Assembly (NCBI GenBank): GCA_031255975.1
Contig: JAIRRM010000085.1
Coordinates: 1-11,903, forward strand
DNA length: 11,903 bases
Source: Propionibacteriaceae bacterium
GTDB lineage: Bacteria; Actinomycetota; Actinomycetes; Propionibacteriales; Propionibacteriaceae
Direction: 5' to 3'
Below, in pieces: positions 5,351 through 11,903 of this stretch. The number at the start of each line of letters is the position of its first letter. Within the stretch, counting starts at the first letter, position 1. The translations under genes were made by a program, and so were the position numbers. The notes below the pieces were generated by a model that saw only the letters and a program-made list of their open reading frames with translations, made no database searches and was not told where the DNA came from.

Positions 5351-7607
5351 CGGCCCCGAGGTTGCCCGAGCGACTGTCGTCCTCGTACCGAAGTTCGAGG
5401 GCGTCAAAGAAGAGATCCGCAAAGAGCTAGGCGACGCAGGCTCCGAAGGCGACAAGCAAGGCAAAGAAACCGGTAATCGCTTCGCAGGGGGTTTCAAGAA
5501 GCTGCTGCTCGGCGGCATCATCCTTAGTGCCGTCAAGTCGGCATTCAACGGCGTGAAAAGCGTCATCTCGGAAGCATTCAATGTCGGTTCCGAGATGATC
5601 AGCTTCACCAAACAGCTCGAAATCTTGACCGGCAATGCGCAGACCGCTGGAACGATGATCAACAGCCTCTACGACTACGCCCAAGGATCTGTGTTAGACA
5701 CACGCAGTGTTGTCGAGGCAGCCAAGAACCTAGTCGGGTTCGGTGTCGAAGCTGAACGGGCAACAGACCTCACGCAGATGCTCGGTAACGCCTCAGCGAT
5801 CTACGGGGCGCAACTATCGAACACCTCGGTCGTGTTGGGGCAGATATACGGTGCGGGCAAGCTCATGGCTCAGGACGCCATGCAGCTGATCAACCAAGGC
5901 ATCCCGATCTTCCAACTTCTCGGCGACACCATGGGTATGACTGTCACCGAGGTGCGGGAACAGATGTCTAAAGGCGCGATCAGTTTCGACATGGTAGCTG
6001 ATGCTCTCGAGCGCGTTGCTGGCGACCCTGAGATGCTGAAACGCTTCGCAGAAACCCCCGCAGCGGCACTCGCGAACCTAGAGGACTCCATGGACGGCGT
6101 CCGGCTTGCATTCATGGGTGTCGAGCGCGGAACGACTGGTTTCGAGGCATCCACAACCGGCCTCCAGACCGTCGTCTCACGGTTGATGAACAGCTTCGCC
6201 GCACTCATGTCATCCGACGGCGTGCAGAACTTCGTAGGGATGATCGGCGGTGGGCTCGCTGATGGCATTCAGATAGCAGTCGACATGATAGATCGACTCA
6301 CCACCAGCCTCGATGGCGGCGGTGCCGGGTTCGACGGCCTTGCCAAGATGCTGCCCCAAGTCATGATGTTTATGAACCCCTTCGCGGCGATCCTCAAAAA
6401 CTTCGTGCTGCCAGTCTTGCCGCAAATCCTCGCTGCCATCAAGCCGCTCATACCTGTGTTGCTAAGCCTGCTCGATTCGATTCTTATGCCGATGCTCAGC
6501 CTCGTTGAGTCGCTGATAGTGCCACTGGTGGAGTTGATCGCTGGCGTGCTGCCGCCGATAGTTGAGCTTGCCACGATGCTCATCACCGCACTGCAGCCGC
6601 TCCTGGAACTCGTGCTAGCCGGGCTGGTGTATCTCATCAACGATTTGGTGAGCAACCTGCTACCCATCATCATCACGCTGATGCAGACAGTGGTGCCGAT
6701 CATCATGAGCATCGTTGAATCGTTCATGCCGCTGATCACGATGATTATCGAGAACGTGATGCCAGTCATCACCAGTTTGGCCGAGTTTATCGTCCCCATC
6801 TTCGAAGGCATCGCCAAGTTCATCGGCGCAGCGCTTGGCACCATCAAGGCAGTCATCGACGTGTTCATGGGGCTATTCAGTGGTGACTGGGATGCGTTCT
6901 GGACTAGCATCAAGGATTTCTTGGCATCAGTCTGGGAAACGATTGCGACGTTCTTCACGAACATTTGGGACAACATCAAGGGCATCTTTGGCGCCGCGTG
7001 GGAAGCCATCAAGTCGATTGTTATGACACCGGTCAACGCAGTAAAAGATGCGGTCATTGGTGCGTTCAACACAGTCAAGGACGGAATCCAAAAAGCCATT
7101 GGTGGCATCAAGGACTTCGTGTCGATGGTGTTTAACGGCATCGCAGGGGTCATCAAAGCCCCCATCAACGCCATCATCGGCTTAGTAAATGGTGCCATCG
7201 GTGCGCTAAACAAAATCAGCGTGTCGGTACCCGACTGGGTACCAATCTTTGGTGGCCGCCGCTTCGGCTTCAACCTCGGCACCATCGCATATCTCGCCGA
7301 GGGCGCAACAGTGCTACCCAAAAATGGCGGCACCTTAGCGGTGCTCGCCGAGGCAGGCAAACCTGAGACCGTGGTGGACACAGGAAAAATGAACCGACTC
7401 CTAGACCAAGTCGCCGCCGACCGTGGCGAACCGAAGCTAGGTATTGCCGAGGTGCTCACTCTCATGAACCGACTCCTAGAGGCGGTCGAGGCCGGTCAAA
7501 TCATGATCCTCGACACCGGTGAACTGGTCGGCGCAACAGCCGGTCAAATGAACCAAAGCCTCGCCGCAGGGCAGGCACGAAGTGGAAGGCAGGTGGCCTG
7601 GGCATGA
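5343..7607 (+). CDS. tape measure protein
   Basis: At 754 residues this is the longest gene and sits right after the chaperones. Order: a short N-terminal region with ARATVVLVPKFEG (about 8-20), a hydrophobic segment (about 53-65), the tape-measure domain (about 85-260: KQLEILTGNAQTAG, LDTRSVVEAAKNLVGFGV, LMAQDAMQLINQGIP), a long hydrophobic stretch with Pro every 11 residues (about 357-490), Trp at 520, 531, 542 and 553, then a C-terminal part with VPDWVPIFGGRRFGF (629-643) and an AEGATVLPKNGGTLAVLAEAG segment. It sets tail length; with about 1.5 angstrom per residue, a known rule of thumb, this implies a tail near 110 nm. ATG 5343 follows GAGGA (5331-5335). It ends in an ATGA overlap. Confidence 0.93.
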   Translation: MANGPEVARATVVLVPKFEGVKEEIRKELGDAGSEGDKQGKETGNRFAGGFKKLLLGGIILSAVKSAFNGVKSVISEAFNVGSEMISFTKQLEILTGNAQTAGTMINSLYDYAQGSVLDTRSVVEAAKNLVGFGVEAERATDLTQMLGNASAIYGAQLSNTSVVLGQIYGAGKLMAQDAMQLINQGIPIFQLLGDTMGMTVTEVREQMSKGAISFDMVADALERVAGDPEMLKRFAETPAAALANLEDSMDGVRLAFMGVERGTTGFEASTTGLQTVVSRLMNSFAALMSSDGVQNFVGMIGGGLADGIQIAVDMIDRLTTSLDGGGAGFDGLAKMLPQVMMFMNPFAAILKNFVLPVLPQILAAIKPLIPVLLSLLDSILMPMLSLVESLIVPLVELIAGVLPPIVELATMLITALQPLLELVLAGLVYLINDLVSNLLPIIITLMQTVVPIIMSIVESFMPLITMIIENVMPVITSLAEFIVPIFEGIAKFIGAALGTIKAVIDVFMGLFSGDWDAFWTSIKDFLASVWETIATFFTNIWDNIKGIFGAAWEAIKSIVMTPVNAVKDAVIGAFNTVKDGIQKAIGGIKDFVSMVFNGIAGVIKAPINAIIGLVNGAIGALNKISVSVPDWVPIFGGRRFGFNLGTIAYLAEGATVLPKNGGTLAVLAEAGKPETVVDTGKMNRLLDQVAADRGEPKLGIAEVLTLMNRLLEAVEAGQIMILDTGELVGATAGQMNQSLAAGQARSGRQVAWA

Positions 7608-8263
7608 GCACAATCGTGATAGATGGCGTGCCCCGCACAGAACTCATTGTGCTCGCTCCCGGCCCCAGCCTTGATCCGGCACAACCAGTAATACAAACCC
7701 TGCCGATACCAGGCGGTGTGGACATTGACGTAACCGGTGCCCTGAGCGACGGATGGCCAGAATACGGCCACGCCAGGGCAGTGGCCGCCCTCGCCGCCAC
7801 CGGCAGACTATGGGACGTACGCACGCTGTACACACAGCTATGGCACGGCCGCCAAATAGCCCTCGCCTGGGACGACTTCCCCGGCAAGCACCTCAAAGGA
7901 CGTGCCCGACTCCACTCATGGTCATGGCCCGCGAAACGCGACATAGTGCTGTTCACCCTCGAACTCGATGCCGAACCCTACTGGTGGGCTGACGCCCCTC
8001 ATACGCAACCCGTCGCCGCCTCGCCCGGCGGCACCCCGGCACAACTGGTGCCGACCGGATACCCAGTGATGCCCCACACCGAGGTCACCGGTGGCCCCGT
8101 GCAACTCGACATCGGCACAACACAGGTTGAGCTTACCCCCGGCGCGTATGAGCACCTTGAGGCGCTCATGTTGCGCCCCGCCGCCGCTCCGCTCGACATC
8201 ACTGTTAGCAGCGAAGCTGACGCAACAGTCACGTTTACATGGCGGGAAGGATGGCTGGCATGA
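7604..8263 (+). CDS. distal tail protein (Dit-like)
   Basis: The 219-residue product follows the tape measure, the standard place for the distal tail protein, which forms a ring joining tube and baseplate. The N-terminal half matches the family pattern: a first strand and loop IDGVPRTELIVLAP, a two-helix/strand region GHARAVAALAATGRLWDVRTLYTQL, and a strand running into LFTLELDAEPYWW (about 117-129). This F-x-L...PYWW ending is the hallmark of the Dit N-domain. The C-terminal part (about 135-219) is beta-rich (VQLDIGTTQVELTPG, DITVSSEADATVTFTW), consistent with the galectin-like second domain. The start overlaps the tape-measure stop (ATGA), so translation is coupled. Confidence 0.82.
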   Translation: MSTIVIDGVPRTELIVLAPGPSLDPAQPVIQTLPIPGGVDIDVTGALSDGWPEYGHARAVAALAATGRLWDVRTLYTQLWHGRQIALAWDDFPGKHLKGRARLHSWSWPAKRDIVLFTLELDAEPYWWADAPHTQPVAASPGGTPAQLVPTGYPVMPHTEVTGGPVQLDIGTTQVELTPGAYEHLEALMLRPAAAPLDITVSSEADATVTFTWREGWLA

Positions 8264-9951
8264 GCTACCTCATCACTACCGTGGACGACGGTACTGTCCT
8301 CATGGACACTGCGTTGCCCACAGGGCCGCGCATCGCCAACCCGACGCTGGTAGAGCAACTCAACAACGCCGAATCATTCACGTTCACCATCGCCGCCGAC
8401 CACCCCGCTTACCGATCCCTGCTACTACGGCACTGGGTCCAAATCTATGATCGCGCCACGGACGAAACCACTCTAGTGCGGCTCCTAGACCCAGTAATCA
8501 AAGGCACCACGGTGGCATACACCTGCGAAGGCGTACTGGCATGCCTGAACGATACTCTCGCCACCCGCGAAGATTGGCAGTTCGCTGGCACACCAGCAGA
8601 ACTCATCGACTGGATTCTCGCGCCACACAACGCACAAGCCGTCCTCGCCGACGGCAGTCCCGATCCGCAACGCCAGATCGTGCGCGGCGTCGTCTCAGAC
8701 AATCTAGACCCCAACAACTACGTGGTGCGTTCCATTGACGCATCACCGACAATCTCTTCAGCCGAGATGCTCGCCCGTTCGACTCACAAGAGTTCCGCCG
8801 GTGGTTTCATCCGGGTCCGCACCGTGAACGGGGTGAACTATCTTGACTGGCTCAGTGCCCCGCTGGATTCGGGCCGCACGATTCGCTACGCCGTCACGCT
8901 CCAAGAATGGCAGCAGCAACTCAAAGCCGCCGACATTTTCACGGCGTGCTGGCCTGAAGGTGCCCAGCTCGACTCCGACGACCCCGACTTCAACGGGCGG
9001 CTGCACCTCGACGGAGCCACCGCTGGCGCGGTTGAATTGTGGCCGGGCAGCAACCGATGGGGCTATGCCAACCTTGACGCCGAGGCCCGCTACGGTCGAG
9101 TGGTCGGCACCGCCACATGGGATGATATACACAGCGTCGAAGTACTACTACAACGCTCCGCCGGCTGGGTCGCCGCCCACATGTTAACCGGCATCACCAT
9201 CAACGCCGCTGCCGCCGACATTGAACACCTGCATCCCGGTGACGCGGCAACGTTCCTGATCCCCGACCCGGTAGGCATCAACACCAAACTCAACGTGTCA
9301 GGCCGCACCCGAATACTTACCGACCGCACCAGGTGGACTATCGCCATGGGTGCCCAGGCTGAGAGCCTCGTCGAATCTGTAGCCACTGCCCGCCGAGCCG
9401 CCGACCAGGTGAGCGAGCTACAAAACTCTACTGTGAGACTCGGTGAACAAGTCGCAGAGAACCGGCACAGTACCCTCGAATTGTCGAGTCTCCTCGACCA
9501 GACCGCTGAGACGATCCGCGCCGAGGTCGCATCCACCTACGCAACTCAGGACACTCTGAACTCTGAAGCCGAGGCCCGCGAAACCGCCATCGCAATCGCA
9601 GCAGATGGAGTGCTGGGCCAGTTCAACGAGTGGCGCTCAACAACCTACACGGACGAAATGGGCGCGATGCAGACCCGTTGGGATGCAGCCGATCTATGGT
9701 GGCGAGTCGGAGTCGATGGCATGCAAATCGGCCGCCTCGACTCATCGTTTCGCACTCACATCGGCGATGACGATTTCACCATTACCCAAAACGGAATCGA
9801 GCAATTCAAAGCGAAAGGCAACCGTGTCGGCGTCGGTGCGCTCAGAGCACGCGAATATGTGCAAGTCGGTGCCTGGCGCTGGTTAACCATAGGAATGCCC
9901 GCAGGAGAAGTGTTCGGACTTGTATGGACTCAACTCACTGAGGAGGACTAG
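8260..9951 (+). CDS. tail hub / tail-associated protein (Tal-like, minor structural protein)
   Basis: The 563-residue product follows Dit and belongs by order and pattern to the phage minor structural / prophage-tail hub family. Residues 1-365 form the hub-like part, including ESFTFTIAADHPAY, the WVQIYDR strand and AYTCEGVLACLNDT, a well-known motif of this family. Residues 368-425 are a coiled coil (ATARRAADQVSELQN, LSSLLDQTAETIRAEV). The C-terminus (about 450-563) is a small beta domain with WWRVGVDGMQIGRLDSSF and FTITQNGIEQFKAKGNRVG, as seen at the end of many such proteins. I see no clear catalytic motif for peptidase or muramidase activity. I choose ATG 8260 because GGGAAGGA (8244-8251) is 8 nt upstream and the ATGA overlap repeats the pattern of the previous junction; in-frame ATGs at 8239 and 8251 fit less well. 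Confidence 0.83.
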   Translation: MSYLITTVDDGTVLMDTALPTGPRIANPTLVEQLNNAESFTFTIAADHPAYRSLLLRHWVQIYDRATDETTLVRLLDPVIKGTTVAYTCEGVLACLNDTLATREDWQFAGTPAELIDWILAPHNAQAVLADGSPDPQRQIVRGVVSDNLDPNNYVVRSIDASPTISSAEMLARSTHKSSAGGFIRVRTVNGVNYLDWLSAPLDSGRTIRYAVTLQEWQQQLKAADIFTACWPEGAQLDSDDPDFNGRLHLDGATAGAVELWPGSNRWGYANLDAEARYGRVVGTATWDDIHSVEVLLQRSAGWVAAHMLTGITINAAAADIEHLHPGDAATFLIPDPVGINTKLNVSGRTRILTDRTRWTIAMGAQAESLVESVATARRAADQVSELQNSTVRLGEQVAENRHSTLELSSLLDQTAETIRAEVASTYATQDTLNSEAEARETAIAIAADGVLGQFNEWRSTTYTDEMGAMQTRWDAADLWWRVGVDGMQIGRLDSSFRTHIGDDDFTITQNGIEQFKAKGNRVGVGALRAREYVQVGAWRWLTIGMPAGEVFGLVWTQLTEED

Positions 9952-9953
9952 CC

Positions 9954-11885
9954 ATGGCGCTCTCAGGACGCTTCCAAACCGCCACCATAAACAACCGTTG
10001 GATGTGGGTGTCTTGGAGCGCCACCCAATCCATCGAAGGCAACTACTCAGACATCACCGGTGCAGTTGGCTATGACACCAGCGCTACCAGTGGCTATGTC
10101 ACCTGTCACGGCGGCCAAGTGTGGGCAACTATCAACGGCGTCGAAACGCAGCTTGTAAACATCTCAACATCGTCCCAAGAATGGGACGTGCGCAGCGGCG
10201 GCGTGCAGATCGCCACCTTCACCCTCCGGGTCTACCACGACAATTCGAGTGGAGCCGCCACATTCTCAATGCGTGCCCTAGGCAGCATCTACAGCTACTC
10301 ATGGAACTCCAGCGGCTCCGCGTCGTTCACGCTGAACACCATCCCCCGCGCGACCCGCCCGATCCTCAGCGGTTCACCAACGATCCTCGACGGCTCACAC
10401 AGCGTCACCGCAGCGCTCACACCAGCTAACCAGACCTGGCGTCACCGAGTCGAATGGCGGCTCGGTACACGTCAAGTCACCCAAGACAACATCTCCACCT
10501 CGGCGGTCTTCACACCACCCGCAGAGTGGATCGCCGAGATGCCTGCCACCACGACAGCGACAGCCACATGCACCGTCACGACGTTCAACGGCACTACCCA
10601 GATCGGCAGCCCTCAGGTAGCAAACTGGATAGCTCAAGTTCCCAATGACATCAGGCCATCGGCTACCCTTACCGTGACCCGAATCGACAACGCCGTACCC
10701 GCCGCCTGGAACACGTATGTCCAAGCGCAAAGCGGGGCACAGCTCGATCTCACCGATATCACACCGGGCGAGGGTGCGAAAATCGCATCCTGGACGATCT
10801 CCACGCAGAGCGCCTTCGTCGCATCAGGTACCGGCACCAGTGGGCAACTCATCATAGAGCGAGTTCCGGCAGCAGGCACACGCAGCTATGAAGCGGTAAT
10901 CACCGACACCCGAGGCCGCAGCACGACCTACACCGGCACCATCTACATAGAACCTTGGGCTCCGCCTCAGCTCATCGCAGCCTCCGCAGTGAGGGCCGAC
11001 GCCGACGGCACGCCCAACCCCGCCAGCGGCGACAGCATCCTCACACAAGTCTCCTGGATCATCAGCACTGTGGCAGGCAACAACACTGTGCAATCAGCGG
11101 TCGTGCGCGCCGCCGAGACAACCGCAACCAACTGGAACCCAGACGACCCCGTATCATCCAATACTCCGCTCGTCATCGCAGCAGGTCTTGTGGGTCTCTC
11201 CGATGAATGGTCAGTGCAGTGGGCCGTCACAGACCAGTTTTCAACTATCCTATGGCCAGGCCCGGGAACACCCGGCCAAGTTACGCAGCGCATCCCCACC
11301 GCACGAATGCCATTCTCGGTGTATCGAGACAACGCCAGCGGTCAAATGGGCATCGTCCTCGGTGACATCGCCACACCCGCTGACGCGGGGAGTGTGCGTT
11401 CCCAGTTGCCGCACATATTCGCGGCCGGAGCCGAAGTGAATGGCGAACTGCGCATCAAAGGTGCTGTCATCGGCTGGTGCCCCTACCGAGTCGGCGACAT
11501 TCTAGAGTCGACAAACTCTCTGAACCCCTCCACCTCGTGGCCCGGAACGACATGGGAGACCTACGGGGCCGGTCGTGTGCTGGTGGGCATCGACACTGCG
11601 CAAACCGAGTTCAACACCATCGGGAAAACCGGCGGCGCGAAAACCCACCAGTTGACCCGCAATGAACTCCCCAAACAAGGCGGGTTGAACATGATTTGGG
11701 GGAACTCCGGCAACATCAAATTCACGGGAAATCCGCAAGCGCAAGTCGGTGCCGCAGCCGGTAACGGATTGACGACCCACCAGGGCAACCCCGAGTTCGA
11801 TCACGGATTCATCAACCCCACCGACCGGCCCCACAACAACATTCAGCCCTACATCGTCGTTTACCGCTGGCGACGCACCTCCTAG
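9954..11885 (+). CDS. tail-tip fibre, DUF859-like with collar-type C-terminus (receptor-binding candidate)
   Basis: The 643-residue product starts MALSGRFQTATINNRW and continues with SWSATQSIEGNYSDI and SSGAATFSM, the pattern of siphovirus DUF859-like tail proteins. The first about 500 residues are Thr/Ser/Ala-rich and beta-rich throughout, probably several Ig-like repeats. From about residue 509 it changes to PYRVGDILESTNSLNPSTSWPGTTWE, GAGRVLVGID, KTHQLTRNELPKQ and the end HNNIQPYIVVYRWRRTS, the signature of phage gp10-type / tail-collar C-terminal domains, which usually trimerise and bind the host surface. AGGAGG (9941-9946) precedes ATG 9954 at 7-nt spacing, only 2 nt after the hub stop. 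It is the best candidate here for host recognition, but which sugar or protein it binds cannot be told. Confidence 0.85.
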   Translation: MALSGRFQTATINNRWMWVSWSATQSIEGNYSDITGAVGYDTSATSGYVTCHGGQVWATINGVETQLVNISTSSQEWDVRSGGVQIATFTLRVYHDNSSGAATFSMRALGSIYSYSWNSSGSASFTLNTIPRATRPILSGSPTILDGSHSVTAALTPANQTWRHRVEWRLGTRQVTQDNISTSAVFTPPAEWIAEMPATTTATATCTVTTFNGTTQIGSPQVANWIAQVPNDIRPSATLTVTRIDNAVPAAWNTYVQAQSGAQLDLTDITPGEGAKIASWTISTQSAFVASGTGTSGQLIIERVPAAGTRSYEAVITDTRGRSTTYTGTIYIEPWAPPQLIAASAVRADADGTPNPASGDSILTQVSWIISTVAGNNTVQSAVVRAAETTATNWNPDDPVSSNTPLVIAAGLVGLSDEWSVQWAVTDQFSTILWPGPGTPGQVTQRIPTARMPFSVYRDNASGQMGIVLGDIATPADAGSVRSQLPHIFAAGAEVNGELRIKGAVIGWCPYRVGDILESTNSLNPSTSWPGTTWETYGAGRVLVGIDTAQTEFNTIGKTGGAKTHQLTRNELPKQGGLNMIWGNSGNIKFTGNPQAQVGAAAGNGLTTHQGNPEFDHGFINPTDRPHNNIQPYIVVYRWRRTS

Positions 11886-11899
11886 AAAGGATTCCTCTC

Positions 11900-11903
11900 A
11901 TGA
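11900..11903 (+). CDS. start of the next gene (5' end only)
   Basis: ATG 11900-11902 is preceded by AGAAAGGA (11884-11891) at 8-nt spacing and lies 14 nt after the fibre stop, so another tail-tip or lysis gene of the same operon probably begins here. Only four bases are visible, and nothing can be said about its product. Confidence 0.5.

Noticed and set aside
7226..7243. Perfect 7-bp inverted repeat GGTACCC/GGGTACC in the tape measure
   Set aside because: It encodes the conserved VPDWVP motif, and the symmetry follows from repeating the Val-Pro codons; no regulatory role is needed.
6269..7465. A 398-codon open frame on the minus strand opposite the tape measure
   Set aside because: It is Met/Ser/Thr-rich with low complexity, as expected for the antisense of codons for Ile/Val/Ala/Leu. 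It lies wholly inside a clear tape-measure gene and has no family resemblance.
1..11903. CRISPR arrays, insertion sequences, att sites, toxin-antitoxin or defence genes
   Set aside because: No regularly spaced repeats, transposase or integrase motifs, terminal inverted repeats or two-gene toxin modules were seen; the window is filled by phage structural genes.

Overview
This window is a stretch of tailed-phage (siphovirus-type) structural genes, from a phage or prophage of a high-GC Gram-positive (actinobacterial) host. The reasons are the GC-rich composition, the preference for G/C in third codon positions, the use of GTG starts, and an almost gap-free run of plus-strand genes in the classic head-to-tail order. 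I cannot name the host genus from the sequence. No integrase, repressor, terminase or lysis gene lies inside the window, so free phage and prophage cannot be told apart.

Layout. Positions 1-492 hold the 3' end of an unrecognised gene in the slot before the scaffold gene, where a portal or MuF-like head protein usually sits. A 69-residue orphan follows (505-714). Next comes the only real gap in the window, 715-1063. It is closed in all three forward frames and is packed with consecutive inverted repeats. After it come the capsid scaffold (1064-1588), HK97-fold major capsid protein (1602-2513), a small post-capsid protein (2513-2752), and the head-tail connector set: Gp19/Gp15/Gp42-like adaptor 2682-3083, stopper-like protein 3076-3438, HK97 gp10-like neck protein 3441-3683, and tail-terminator-like protein 3689-4099. 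The major tail protein (4102-4668) is followed by two tail-assembly chaperone frames (4665-4979 and 4976-5350) in a -1 relation, the tape measure (5343-7607), distal tail protein (7604-8263), tail hub / Tal-like protein (8260-9951) and a large tail-tip fibre with a phage collar-type C-terminus (9954-11885). The next gene starts at 11900.

How it works together. The scaffold and capsid proteins build the procapsid, and the four connector genes close the head and cap the tail. Major tail protein polymerises around the tape measure with the help of the chaperones. The distal tail protein, hub and fibre form the host-binding tip. Almost every junction is translationally coupled by GTGA/ATGA overlaps, 1-71 nt overlaps or spacings of about 15 nt or less, so 1064 to 11885 behaves like one operon.

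Most interesting points: (1) the 350-nt gap before the scaffold gene looks like a structured RNA element, with a terminator-like hairpin followed by several long imperfect hairpins, the best at 836-886 and 955-994; (2) the chaperone junction carries a C-run, a 6-nt spacer and a perfect 9-bp stem-loop, the layout of a -1 programmed frameshift; (3) the tape measure has a proline-marked 11-residue repeat followed by a tryptophan-marked 11-residue repeat.
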